From the NCBI GenBank assembly GCA_003586115.2, contig QVOM02000049.1:20319881-20383880 (forward strand): 64,000 bases of DNA. The letters run 5' to 3'. The notes under the pieces are model-generated. The model worked only from the letters and a program-made list of their open reading frames with translations, searched no databases and was not told the origin of the DNA. Of the stretch, positions 1 to 12,170 are shown piece after piece. Origin of the DNA: Salvator merianae (taxonomy: Eukaryota > Chordata > Lepidosauria > Squamata > Teiidae). How positions within the stretch are numbered: the first letter of the stretch is position 1; the number at the start of each line of letters is the position of its first letter. The position numbers and the translations under genes were made by a program.

Positions 1-789
1 AGCAGATGATAAAAAGAGACAGGGCTGAAACACCAGTCTGAACCATAGAGTCATACTAAATCTCAAATATTCTGCTTTAGATAAATTCAGAGCCAGGGAC
101 TCTGTATTATAATAGGATTCAGTCTTATAGGCAGTTTGCTAGACAAAAATAGACTGCATTCAGACCTTAAGCTGAGAACTTAAGCACCCACCACAGTCTA
201 GGCAGGAAATGCTTCAGCAAGAAATGACTTTGATTAGGGTAAGGCAGCATGCTCTGCGCTGCATTTTCCTCTCCTTGAGAAGTGGGGGGGCCTTTCCCTT
301 CCACTTACTTTATCAAGGGGCAATAATGCAATGCAGATAGAACATTCTCCCCCAAGTCCTCTCTTTCAGCTTATGTTTCTTTGATCAGCTGAAAGAGGAA
401 TGAGGAGGGGTAAGAAAAGGGAGCAGAACATCACTTCCACTCTCTTCTTTCTCCTCCTCCCAAGCTTTTGACGTTCACTCTTGGGAGACAGCAAATGCAG
501 AAAATTTTAAGTTGCTTGGAGTTTGAGGACTCGTTACTGAAGACATCTGAATGTCACTCTCACCTAATAGCCCACTTAGGGTAGGAATCTTCACACATTT
601 TTTGCTTCTGATATTCTTATCATCCATTCTGTGTACCAAGAACTTGGAAAGCAGCTAACAGTGAGTGGATTAAAAGCTATGAACACTATTCATTTGTAAT
701 TTGTGGGTTTTAATAATTTGAATTTTAATTGAGTTTGCTGATTTCATTGTAAGACGCCCTGAGGGCATAGTAAACAGGAAATGGATGGT
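1..789. other. No gene recognised
   Basis: Intergenic sequence of mixed composition. No repeat family or coding frame was recognised. Confidence 0.6.
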
Positions 790-2660
790 TGGGGTCAGGG
801 AGAGATAAATACCTCATTGAGGGAAGGGGGCGTCCAACCAGCTCTTAAAGAAGCAGAGGTGCACCCCCTTCTTGAAAGGACTTCTCTACTCCCAGAAGTC
901 TTGAGCAACTTTGTCCCAGTTAAGCAACATACACCAGAGAGGGTTGTGGTAGTTCAGCTACAGATACGCATGGAAGAAGGAAATTATCTGGACTCATTTC
1001 AATCTGGCTTCAGACCTGGATGTGGAACTGACCCTACTTGGTTGTTCTGATTGATGAGCTTTATCATGAAAAAGGCAGAGCACAATCCTGCTGGTTCTCC
1101 TCAATCTGTCAGTGGTTTTTGATGGCTTTGACTGTGGTATCCTGCTGGGAAGGGTATGGAAATTTGCAAAGAAAAACATTTCATTGTCATGATTCTGCCA
1201 CCATGTCTGTGGCTTACATCAGAAAGCAGTCTAATCTCCCATGCTTTTAAACATCTATAAGAGGCCTCTGGTAGATTTGTGATGCCTCCAGACATAAGTT
1301 TAAATCTGTGATTTTCCCAAGGTTGTATTGAGAATGCCAGATCTAATCATAGCATTCCCAGTACAGTCCCAACAGCTAGTCCATCGATAACTCGTGATAT
1401 CGCTATTACGGGAAATTCATCAATCATGTCCACTTTCCTGTAACAGCTATGGTTACTTACATGTCTGTGGTCCATTTTGTTATTATTTCACCCAGAAGCC
1501 AATCAAGTGTGCAAAAACAATAAAGTGGGTGGGTCCTTGGCTGGCTTCTGGGTTGATACAAGTGGAATTATAACAAAATGAGCTGGCAGACACCAGGTAA
1601 GCCTGTGATTGCCTCCTGCACCCGGCAGGGGTGATAAGAGGCAATCACAGAAGCCTCTTCAGATCCCATGATTGCCTCTTGCTGTCTGGAGGCATTCTTG
1701 GAATGAGGTATCACAATATGCAGGTGACACCGAACTCTGTCATTGGAATGGAGATGGTAACAGGCTGGATGTGGGCCAATAACCTGAACTGAATCAGGAC
1801 AAGATGGAGGTACTCTGTGTCACGGGGTCTTAGGTCCTTTCAGAAGCAAGACCACCAGTTCTTGATGGGGTTTATGGAAGGGACAGGTGTTTAATCTGGG
1901 AGTGCTCCTGGATTCATATCTGTCACTTGAAGTTCAGGTGGGCAGTGACCAGAAATGTCTGTTTCCAGGTTCACCCATTAGCTGTTGCCCTTCTTGAACA
2001 GAGACCGTGTTACTACAGTGATCCATGCTCTGATAACTTTCAGATTGGCCTTTGGCAATTCACTCTACATGGGCTGTCCTCAAAAGCCATAGGGAAGCTG
2101 CCCTTCATGTAGAATGCATCAGCAAGAGGGTTGACTGGCATTGCTACCTGCATGCACATCTTGCTGGTCTGAAAAGAATTTCACAGGCTCCAATTTGCTA
2201 CCAGACCCAGTTCAAGGCATTTATAAGACCTACATGTAACAACTTGGGCCCCAAATACCTAAAGGAGGAACTCCTCCCGTATAGTCTTGTCTGTGCATTA
2301 AGATTTGTTAGAGAAGCCCTCTTGTCAGTGCCAGCACCATCAGAAGCAAAAGGGGTGGAGACCCAGGAGAGGTATTTCTCTGTGATACCCGCCAGGTTGT
2401 GAAATACCCTCCCTTCTGAGGTGTGTCATGATTATATATTCTTAGATGGTTGGTGAAGGCACACCTCTTGACTTAAGGCCTTCTCTGAAGTCTATCCTCC
2501 CCTCTTTGGCACTGCATTCATAAGATTTATATTTGGATTTTTAAATGGTTTTAACTCTGCTTTTATAGGTTTTTTTCACTGTTATAGCCCACTGCAAATG
2601 CTTAGGTTATGGGGTGAGGTGGAATGAATGAATAAATGAATGAATGAATATATATATCTA
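790..2660 (+). mobile_element. Degraded L2-like LINE, ORF2 remains and 3' tail
   Basis: Reverse-transcriptase landmarks appear in order but in different frames: YLDSFQSGFRPGCGTDPTWL (about 982-1044), the LDLSAAFD-like block near 1100-1150, a decayed YADDT-type active site reading YAGDTEL (about 1711-1731), LGVLLDSYLSLE (about 1890-1935) and the ORF2 end near 2050-2400. A (GAAT)n-like tail follows at 2627-2650. The second active-site position is Gly, so it is inactive. The spacing between the second and third landmarks is about 300 bp too long because of a nested insertion (see 1345-1695). Confidence 0.75.
1345..1695. mobile_element. Nested fold-back element(s) inside the L2-like LINE
   Basis: Holds inverted repeats: CATTTTGTTAT...CACCCAGAAGCCA (1474-1500) pairs with tggcttctgggttg...ataacaaaatg (1541-1580). 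Next, around 1608-1692, gattgcctcctgc and gcaatcaca alternate with a further pair. The LINE frame resumes at about 1696, so the interval is an insertion. Exact ends were not resolved. Confidence 0.6.
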
Positions 2661-3199
2661 AAGACAAAGATGATCTTGCCTGTCAAGAGAGAGCTGAGAG
2701 AAAGCAAGATCTAGAAGATTGCTTGCTGAAGAGGTGCTGTCACGTGGCTGAAGTATCACATACTTGTTCGGATTATGAACATTGGTTATTTGGCTTCATG
2801 ACAGGGCCAGTTAAAAAGACTAGGACAGTCTCCTCAAGTGGCTGCTTTGATGTGTAATGAAAAAGTGACTAGTGAGTTATTTTTTTTTTACTATTGCATT
2901 TTACTGCAACGGAGAATTAGAGGCACTTGTAGAGTTGTAAGGTTTAATCCTAACCTATCCAGAAGAAGGCAAGATGACTAATCTTGGATAATCTACTATG
3001 CACTTCTTGCAGAGGTAGCTCTTTGGTTCCAGGTAGAAAATGTCTTGGACTAGCTCTGAATATTCCAGGTGAATTGATCTATGTATTATGATCATGGGTA
3101 TACTATTCTACATATGTGGTTGATTATCAGATCTTTTGCCTGGCCAGCAGAGGAATATTTCATAATTGGCCAATCTACTCTTTACACTTTTGCAGCTGA

Positions 3200-3425
3200 A
3201 GTATCATGGACTTGGGAGTGACTTGGGAGCTGAATTATAATGGACTTTGGAGTATCTCACCAGCAGTGCATCTGATTTGCATGGGAAAAGTCCCAGCTCC
3301 GGTCAGAAAGCAATGGCAAGCTACTTCCATACTGTTGCCAAGAAAACTACATGGATATATTGTTATAGTCACCAGGAGTCAAGCCAAATTTGAGAGCATC
3401 TTCATAGTCACTGTCACAGGGTTAG
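3200..3425 (+). mobile_element. tRNA-derived SINE (Sauria type), decayed
   Basis: The head keeps a tRNA-like stretch (gcatctgatttgcatggg, tcccagctccgg). The 3' part (gcaatggcaagctac, gccaagaaaactacatgg, gtcaccaggagtcaag) resembles the BovB/RTE-like tail of Sauria SINEs. Confidence 0.6.
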
Positions 3426-4039
3426 CTTTATTTTAAAAACACAGCAGCAAAACTTTTTTGTGTGATGACTATTGCCTCCTTCGAGATGTGCACACAAATT
3501 TTTTCATGCCATTTTCTGAAAATCCTCTGAAGTCTTTTTAAGGTCAGGTGAAGCAAAGCACCCTAAGATAAACCAAACAACAACAAAGGCACAATACCTT
3601 ATAAAAGGGATGCAAATTTTTCCCTTTGGACTGACATTCAAATACATGGCTTGTTTTTTTATTAAACACTGTTAACTTGATTGTATAATTATTTTTGTCT
3701 GTGCTCGGTTTTTATTACCACTGGACCTGCCTCTCCCAAAACGCTTGAAGGAGGATTGGTGATTGGAGGAGGCTGTGGAGTCTTTTGCTCCAAATATCAA
3801 TTTTCAGAGCATTTTAAAAAGCTCTAGAAGGTTTTTGCCATGCATTACATGGACTTACACTGGAGTCAGACCCAGATGGAGCCAAATTAGCTGTGAAGAT
3901 GGCCCTACAAACATGAATAAAGTACCTTCCCCATGAGAATATTCAGATAGATATGTTCAGTTGTCTGAAATTCACCAAAATAAATTTAGATCAAAGGGTT
4001 TTTTGTAAATTAAGATGAGAAGAGACAGTCCTCATTTTA

Positions 4040-4230
4040 GAAATAATACTTCCCAAATGGCATTTTTGCCTTTGTGGATGTGAAAAGTAATTCCATACCT
4101 AAATGAAATTATGACTATAATGAAAAACATGATGAAATGTTTTAATTAGCTTGCTAATTACTGTCTGTAAACACCGTGTAGTATCACTTGCAACTGTATG
4201 ATTACAATCTATCTTGGCAGAAATCTTTCC
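4040..4230. promoter_or_regulatory. Candidate conserved non-coding element with homeodomain palindrome
   Basis: Looks single-copy and lacks transposon features. It contains TAATTAGCTTGCTAATTA (4143-4160), a perfect inverted repeat of two homeodomain-type TAATTA cores separated by TT, then a Forkhead-like tgtaaaca (4166-4173). Conservation cannot be tested here. Confidence 0.35.
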
Positions 4231-4435
4231 TTTATAGAGCAAATAACTAAGAGATTCAAAAGGCTAAACAACCTAGCCAAGATAGCTGATAAGAGGTATG
4301 GTGATGTAACCCAGCATGACATTAAAAATGATATGGGTAATCTGTTAGCCACATTAAACAAAAAAAGATAACAGAGATTGAAATGAAGAGGGATTCTGTT
4401 AGGACAAGATGCTCCATGAGGGAAGATTTAAGACA

Positions 4436-4640
4436 AACTCTGCATCAGTACACATTTTTAAAAGCACCTCAAAAGCAGCTTAGAGGTGATAGCATGTAGA
4501 TTAGCACTCTAATCTACACTGAAGGCCAGAGAATGCATTTGGAAGTGTATTGTATGGCTTTTAATGTGGATTAAGGAACTAGCGTGGGGATGCTACCACC
4601 TCTAAGCTGCTTTGGAGTCACTTTTTTACTAGACAGCCAA
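4436..4640. mobile_element. Fold-back element, 230-bp family, decayed copy
   Basis: agcagcttagaggtgatagc (4475-4494) pairs with gctaccacctctaagctgct (4591-4610). The inner part carries ggccagagaatgcatttgg, also present inverted in the copy at 34551. Its ends are worn. Confidence 0.7.
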
Positions 4641-6314
4641 AGTCAGTAGTCACATGTTTTCCCACGTGTTTTGGGATGACAACTGCCATGATCCTGGTCA
4701 TTTGCCAAGGTAGTTAGGAATCACGAAAGCTGAGAATCGTTAGACATTTATAGGACCATAGATTCTCAATCCCTAGTTTCACATTTGATTTTCTTTATAT
4801 ATACCTCTGTGACTTCTTATGTAAAATCATCATTCACTGGGAAGTAGGGAGCACTGAAATAACATGGTGTGGCTTTATTGTACACTACAAATAGATTTTC
4901 TGTGCACCATAGTCATCCTTCACAATGTGAGCTTAATCCATTCTGTAAAAACTGATCTAAAAAGCAGAAAACGTGTATAGTGAGTTCCTATTGCCATTGC
5001 TTAATCTGCCACTGCAGTCTTGTTTAGCAAAAAAAAAATAAAAATGCATAGGATCTAGTACATCTCGTATAAGTAAAGTTTCTTAGAGCAATTGGTTGTA
5101 AGACAAGGGACTGCTTTATATATTATTCTTTGTTGATATTATCCCCCAGCTGTACTGAGCTAAAGCACCATTTTGGGTGCCCAAGCATGTTCCACACTTT
5201 GTCCAATGCAGATGAAGTGTGATGGGGGTGCAGAGCGAGTGTGCAGACATCAGGCTCTTGTTCCTGAACAACCCCAAGTGTGGAAAGGACCTAGAAGCGC
5301 ACAAATCTTAAACACCCCTAGTTATAGTGATTAGCTCAATACAAAGAGCAGTTAAAGCGCCACCGTGGGATTACATGCTTGTTTCCATGAAGTGCCCAAA
5401 ATGTTTCTCATACAGGGTGTGGTGCATGATATTTCTGTCTTGCTAGACCTGATTGCCAGCTCAGCTGAAAAACTTGAAATACTTAGCAGTTTTGCTTCAG
5501 GTGGAGTAAGGCAGTGCACCTGGCACTCTGCCTCTACCGCAGACAATACACAAGAGGATATCATTTTACCTCATACAGGCTTTTTCAACAGTGTAACGGC
5601 AAGTTTAATTATTTGTTGTTAAAATACCTGCTGTCCTTGATATCTTCTTGGACAATATGTTGCCTCATAAATGGTAACAGTGTAACTGATGATGTGACAG
5701 TAAAAGATATGAAGAAGCGATGTGATCAGAAGAGTTGCTGTGGTTATGGCTGTTGGAAACTCAGCTAGGGAGCGTGTTCACACTAGATAGCTATCATGAG
5801 ACATTGTACTAACTTTCCGTTGTGTTTGTGCTGTTTTGTGCAAATTGTATCAGTGGTGGGTGATGACCATTTGAACTGGTGGGATGGAGGGTAAGGCAAT
5901 AAAAGGAAGTGGCAGCAGTCAGAATAAGTAGAATTGAGGGTGCAATCAGACATGACTTTTTCAAGTCATTCCTTTAAGAAAAAGCATCCAGTTGTCAGAC
6001 ACTTTCCAGATTTCCAGAAATGAGAATAGTATATCTATGACTTTCCCAATTGCCCTTTTGTTTCTTAATTGCCGTGGTACTACCATTACTCGCTCTCCTA
6101 CATCAGTTTTTCTGTACCTTCCTGCTGCTTTATCACATATACTGAACAAGGAATAACAGGCTTCCAAATTTTTGGAAATAAGTATTTTTTAATATTCTAA
6201 TGTATGAATAGCAGCAGGCTACACATCATTGGCATCCTCCTCTTGGGGCAGGAAATGCATGCCTATTGATTATGCAGTTTTTCCATGAAACAGGAGTTCA
6301 GAGTGGCTTTTAAG
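4640..6314. other. No gene recognised
   Basis: Mostly unique-looking. Opposed open frames at 5352-5622 (70 and 85 codons) show no known domain. A poly-A run closes the interval. Confidence 0.55.
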
Positions 6315-6332
6315 AAAAAAAAAAAAAAAAAA
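6315..6332. repeat. A homopolymer
   Basis: Run of 18 A beside unique-looking sequence. No retroelement body was recognised to its left. Confidence 0.85.
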
Positions 6333-6530
6333 CTGCTCCGGTGCTGGTGCTGACAAATCCCACCCATCACTGAGCTGACCTTTCCGAGGCTTTTCAAAAC
6401 CCAATAAGTCATATGCTGAGGATTGATGTCTGCCAGTTAAGAATGGAAGTCGCCCAGAAGATAACTCTTTAACAGTGTCTAATTGAACCCTGAGACCCTG
6501 CTAAGGCTGCAGTTCTTTTCAAACAAAAGG
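6330..6530. promoter_or_regulatory. Candidate conserved non-coding element
   Basis: About 200 bp of complex, non-repetitive sequence (ggtgctgacaaatcccaccc, gctgacctttccgagg). It has no coding frame across it and no repeat features. Proposed by appearance only. Confidence 0.25.
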
Positions 6531-7494
6531 GAAAGTTGGTCCCACTGAACATGGTGGATTAGCTGATCTGGAACAAAAATAGGCATGAAAGAGAAAGGGA
6601 GAGCAGACTCAAGTGCAGGCCTGCAGGATGTCGATGTTAATCCTTAGTTTGCACAATATGGATGCAAAGAAAAAAGTCACAAGAAGCATCAACAAAAAAA
6701 CAAAGAAAAGGAGGAAAAAACATGGTGCTTAAATAAGTATTTATTAATGATCATTCCATTTCAACTGAGCCTTTTTCAAGGGAGAACAGTTTCCAAGTCT
6801 GCATTAATATACAATATCAGAGCTCTGATCCGAGGGGGAAGAGCTCTGTGCTTGTAGCACCCTTCCCTCCTCCCATGTGGATCCTACCTTAGTCTAGCGT
6901 AATTTAGGGCTAGTATTTTCAAGGTTTCTGCACAACTTCATGGAGCTGATCTGTGTAGTTTTGCAAGGAGCAATTTGCTGTTTATATGAAATCTCTAAAG
7001 TAAGCAAGGAATTTTAAGGAGTATAGGTAACTCAAGACTGAATCCTGATAAAATGAGAATGCAACAGGGTGGTGTTGCCGAAAGACTCAGTTTATGACAG
7101 ACATGGAATTGACACCAACTACAAGAGACTCAGCTCAGGCAAGGGAGGTTCCTTGTATTCTGAACAACTCTCTCAGAAAGTAGGTCCAGAAACCTTAAGG
7201 ATAATCAGCTGTGCATGCCCCCTTGGACTTTTACTGAAGTGAAACATTCATGAATAGCTAATTAAACACTCAAAGACCAGCTAACCTGCTAGTACTAGGC
7301 AAGGACACACTGGGAGCAGGATATAAACAACTCACTAACCTCTGAGATTTGGAAAAACCTGCATACACAAAGCAGGCATGCTGTTTCTCTTCAAAAATGG
7401 GAGAATTATATACAAAAGTGATTAACAGATAGCATATTTGTGATACTGTGCTACAGTATCACAAAGTGCTAAATATTAATTGATGGAGACAATG
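6531..7494. other. No gene recognised
   Basis: AT-rich intergenic sequence up to the old L1. A perfect short hairpin, tgtgatactg...cagtatcaca, lies at 7438-7463. Confidence 0.55.
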
Positions 7495-8090
7495 TCCTGA
7501 TGGACCGGGTTTTTTATACACATGTGGTGGCATTGCCCAAAAGTTTTTTTAAAAATTGGTCAGAAATAGAGAAAATAATCAAGGAAATTTTCCCAATGCT
7601 CCCACCTAAATCTCCAAGGGTTTGTTTATTTCATGATTTTCACAAGTTAAATCTAGACACAAAACCAGTTGCTGCATTACTTGCTATGTGTGAGAAACTG
7701 GAAATATACATTTAATGTTCGAATAAGTGATTGGTAAACTTTGGGAGCTATTCTCTAGTGATTGTATAAATGCTAAAGAAGAGGAAATGAAAGGGAATAA
7801 CAAATTAGGAGAGACAGTAAAGGGTTGGTTACCACTAATGGATGCAATGGACACAGTGAGGGAGATAGATGTCCCAAACAAAGCTTTCATTCTGGAATGG
7901 ATCATTTGAAATAATGTATTGACCAAGAAGTCCTTACAAACTGAGAATGGATTAATTTAATCAGGAGTTATATATTTGTATTGTATTGTATTTATTTGTA
8001 TTTGCATTGCATTTTAGTTGTATTTCTATTGTACTTATTGATTTTGTGTGGCTATAAAATAAAATATTAAAATCTATCTATCTATCAATA
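7495..8090 (+). mobile_element. Old L1 3' end
   Basis: Contains the L1 signature FIHMWWHCPK with frameshifts, then remains of the ORF2 end and a tail with aataaaat and short (ctat)n repeats near 8075-8090. Against the L1 at 46123 it is much more decayed, with several stops and frame changes. Confidence 0.7.
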
Positions 8091-8554
8091 GTCACTGGTG
8101 CTTTTAAAAAAACATTGGTCTAACGTATGACTTATTTCAAAATGGAGTCAATGTCTGAATAATTTCTGTGTGTGGAGTTTTTTCTAATCATTTTTTAATC
8201 CCATGTTTTAAGTTTTGAGTATGGTCTTTCTCTTTTTAAAAAAAAAATAATGTTTTCCTCTGGCGGATCTCTCCCTATCTTAGTTGAAACTTTCTTCTTG
8301 TTTCACGCTAGAATTTTGTGTTCAGTTTTTATCCATCCTGCTTGTAGCCCCAAATGGTCATCCTACATCTTTTACCAGCAATCAAGGCAGCTTTTTGAAA
8401 TTTGGGGAATAATTTTCTTTGATTTGGTTTTCAAAATATCTCTTCCTTATTCTTCAGATTCTCTTTCACATACACTAACTTTAGTAGATCTCTTCCCTAT
8501 ATTGATCTTGTATGCTGACAGTATTACTTATCACTTTTATTTTTCTAAATATAA

Positions 8555-8710
8555 AAAATGTTGACTGCATGGGCACCTCTATGCAGTATTTTTAGCAAAG
8601 CTACAGAAGAAGTTTGCCATTGCCTACTTCAGGGGAGAGGCTGGAGATCAAACCAGCAACCCTCTGCTTTCCAAGCTACTTGAATTACCACTGAGCTACA
8701 GCCACTCCCT
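8555..8710 (-). mobile_element. tRNA-derived SINE (Sauria type)
   Basis: On the minus strand it begins GGAGTGGCTGTAGCTCAGTG (A-box region) with a B-box-like GGTTTGATCTC. The BovB-like 3' part follows with gcaatggcaaac. It is a decayed copy, and a second one is at 25505. Confidence 0.7.
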
Positions 8711-9574
8711 CTGTGATTCTAGGTTCCTTCGTTTCTCCTACTTTTGCATTCCAATCAATTAGCAGTTCAATGTCCTTCTTGATTTAGCACTCCTAGCCCT
8801 TTCTATAGATACTTCTATGTATCCTCCACTGCAAACACTCATATAAATCTCACTGATGAATTACTGATACTAACAGACATGATCCTGTAACATCTTGCAT
8901 TATAGTTAATCACATAGTTAACAGAGTTCTTGAATATTACTGGACTTCACATGGACTCATGCAGTGAATAGTATATTGTGCAATTGAATGTACACCAGCT
9001 GTTTCAGAACTTTAAAGACTGCTCCAGTGTTTGTGCAGGCTCACATGCTTTTACTTATACTTATTCTTGGCTTGCAGGAGAGGGCAAAGTGCCAGTAGGC
9101 ATGTTGTGATTTGATGATGCACACCACAATAATCCAGTTAGCACATTACCTCTCCCCAATGGGCTCCAAAGTGCCAGGTAAACAGAGATAAGTTCTGGTA
9201 AATGCAGTCTAACATACATAAACACAATGCGATAATGTCTTAAACCTTTAGTATCGTGTAGTCATTCGAGTTGAAGAGGCCCATTCTAGTTCACCTGCTT
9301 TCCCAACCAATTTGGGCACCTCGTTTCTGCCTTGACAATTTCTGCTTTCACAATTGGTTCATGCTCCCTGCATTCCATGCATGAATGGCCCTTGTGAAAC
9401 AAGAAAGTTCTCTATCAATGCTGGCAATGAATGGCAACTTCTTTAGAGGAGGTACTGGCGTTTAAAAGTATGGGGTTGGCTAAAGTTTGTCAAGAATTGA
9501 TGGAAAGCACTCTACACCATCATTTAAAATATTAAAGGAGGCATTAGGACTCACTTCCAATTGAAAAGCATGCC

Positions 9575-9765
9575 CTCATAAGTATATAAGAATAACTCTT
9601 CAGAATTGGTGCAATGGCTAATCTAGTCCACCAGCTTATTCTCACAGGTGCCTATGGACAGCCTACCACGGCAAAATACAGTATCAATGGTGATCTCCTC
9701 ACTCATGTACCTCTGCCACTTTCAGAAGCCTCCCACCTATAGCATTGATCCTCTGCCCTGGAAAT
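9575..9765 (-). mobile_element. CR1-type LINE tail (fragment, weak)
   Basis: The plus strand reads tataagaataactcttcag, ctaatctagtccacc and a later cctctgcc/agcctccc part, matching at low identity the inverted CR1 tail at 50746. Confidence 0.45.
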
Positions 9766-10447
9766 CTTCACTGTTAATTTCAAACTTGTAGCAGCTGGAT
9801 ATAATTTAAGGGAAGGAACCGAGGTGGGCTACATGATCTAATGCAGTCTTCTGGCCCAGTCTTTTGGAACTCTACTGTTTCTTCTGACTTCTGGTGGGGC
9901 AATCCCCAGCTACACCCAGTTGACTTATGCACAAATAGCATATTAGGGAGAAGTCTGGGACCTGTTTCTTTGACATGTTACTTTCCTGAGGACAATAATG
10001 TTTATTTTTACACAGGAAAGGATCCAAACATTTAGCCATATAGTTTAGAAAACCTAAGGACAGTTGTGCCTGAGCTGTTATCCCCTCTGTATGGAATAGG
10101 GGACTTCCAAATGGCCTATTTATTGATTGTTGGTCTTGACACAGAAACTTTTCATGGAGGTTGTAGACAATGTCATCATCCAGCAACAGTTCTCCACACT
10201 TTCCAGGGGATTTTGCTGTCATTTTCTTTGTCTTAAATAGTCTATTTAGAAAAAAAAGTTGCACAGGAGCATTTACAAGGTATTGCTATTTACCACCATG
10301 TACCTGCACAAAGAACATCTGGGGCTTTTGTGGTTCCTTATCAGTAGCAACCAGTATGGGTGAGTGCAGGTAGAAATGCCTAGAACCAGTGTGTGGCCAT
10401 TTGCCAGTTTCATGTGCAGTCCATGCTATATTGACAAATTTTCTTTT

Positions 10448-10565
10448 AATGTGTCCTGAAATGGCAGTAAGGGCGATCAGGCAATGGAATAGGTTGCCGC
10501 AGGAGGTGGTGAGTTCTCCTTCACTGGAGGTCTTCAAGGCGAGGCTGGACAGACATCTGTCTGGA
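10448..10565 (+). mobile_element. CR1 LINE 3' fragment
   Basis: Contains gcaatggaataggttgccgc and aggaggtggtgagttctcc with tggaggtcttcaagg, the well-known end-of-ORF2 block of CR1 elements (NRLPQEVV...LEVFKARLDRHL in frame). About 40 codons are readable. Confidence 0.75.
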
Positions 10566-11036
10566 TCAAATCAAAGGGGAAATTACCATCATGGTCTGGT
10601 TTCCAAAGTGACAAACTGATGTGCAATAGATCCAGATGTTTCTCCCTGCATGCAACTGAGTTCACTATTCATGAAAGTTCCATTGAAGAAAAATGCCATG
10701 AATACAGAAAGTTGTGGACAATAAGGAAAGTAGAAACTGGCAGCACTCCTCATCCCCCCCCCAAAAAAAAAACCTGCAGAAAAGTGGTGGTTTCTGATAC
10801 TCATGGATGTATGCAATTTTGACTTACAAGAAGTGGGGGACCATTGCAATGAACTGCTGGTGAACTTAGCAAAGTAATGATGAACTTACCAAACTGTATC
10901 TGATTGCAGTAGGCTTAGTCTACAAAAGATCATGCTACCATCCTCTTTCTCTTTCTTAGTCTAAGGTGCTACTAAACCCCCTTGCCTTACTAAACTATTG
11001 AATATTAAAACTGCAAATGAGGTTAATCTGGAGTCA

Positions 11037-11225
11037 ATGTGGCGGTCCAAAGCACCATGATGCTGCCCAGACAGGGGGAATATAGTGCCATTATGGTGCT
11101 GCTATGGTGGGATTGCCACACATATCTGTACCAACCCCACCGTAGCGATGCTGTATCCCCTTTAAAATGTGCCACGGCCTATTTCAGGAAAATCCGGATC
11201 TCATGGTGGGTTTTCCTGAACTAGA
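11037..11225. mobile_element. Possible fold-back fragment
   Basis: Contains tgctatggtgggattgcc, atatctgtacc and accccaccgtagc, the same hairpin plan as 20761-20872, and a second pair, tcaggaaaatccgg with ggttttcctga. Ends are unclear. Confidence 0.45.
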
Positions 11226-11950
11226 ACTGTTACTTACCTTCTGGATGGAACCTCCACCAATGACTGTGGTCATTGTGCATGTGTGACAGCCAAAAAAGAT
11301 GGCAATGGGTACTGTTGGGATGTTTACCAGTAGGTTTTCTTCCAAAATTTAGGATCTTTCCAACTTAGGGTCACTGATTGGTCAGCAGGTAATAGAATAA
11401 AGATTATACATTGTTTAATGTAAGTTCTCAGGTGGGCTGGTCAAACCAGTGCAAGGCAAGTGAAGTTTCCTTTCCTCCAATCCCTTGTACTGGGAGGCCA
11501 ATTCCCCATTCAAGTCTATGCAACTGATAAGTGGGTTGGTCAACTCATGCAAGCCAATGGAGATGGTCACAATTTGTGAATGGTTCAATAGAGAAATTAG
11601 CATAATTTGCCAATTACTCAATAGCATAACTTGCAGTACAGTAGTTTCTGCAGTTTTTGTGCAAAGCTGCTACATGTGACCACATTCTTTCTTCAATGAC
11701 ATTGGAGTATTTCTTAGTCCAAATCTGCTGTCCATGTTGTCCTGGTTAACCTCACAACATGGTTTGGTAAGTCACTCTGAGCTGTGTTTGAAGGTATGGC
11801 AGGCAAAATATGTATTGAATAGAAGGAAAATAACTCAGAATAGAAATGTTAGATCTAATCACACATCTGCCACATCCCTTCAGGTTTGGCCTGTCTAATT
11901 CAGCCATTTGTGTATGTGAGAATACTGCAGATGTTCCTGCAAAGTTTTCC

Positions 11951-12170
11951 ATAAGAACACAAGAGGAGTCCTGCTGGATCAGGCCACAGCCCATCTAGTT
12001 CAGCATCCCATCTCACACAGTGTCCCACCAATTACTTCCGGGCATCTCAAGCAGAAGATAAAGGCAAAACCTTCACCTGCTCTCGACTCCCTGCAAATGG
12101 CCTTGAGAGGCATCCTGCCTGTCTCAATTCTATGTCTCTGCTACATTTGAAATACCTGCAAAGAATTCCC
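11951..12170 (-). mobile_element. CR1-type LINE tail
   Basis: The plus strand has aagaacacaagaggagtcct, gctggatcaggccacagc and gcatcctgcctgtct, the inverse of the tail at 54850-55051. Divergence between the two copies is obvious by eye. Confidence 0.7.

Noticed and set aside
5365..5622. 85-codon frame MGLHACFHEV...
   Set aside because: The first part reads like a protein, but there is no recognised domain, no upstream or downstream exon and an opposed frame over the same bases.
9872..10264. 130-codon minus-strand frame
   Set aside because: No family resemblance, no splice context and overlapping open frames on the other strand. Likely chance.
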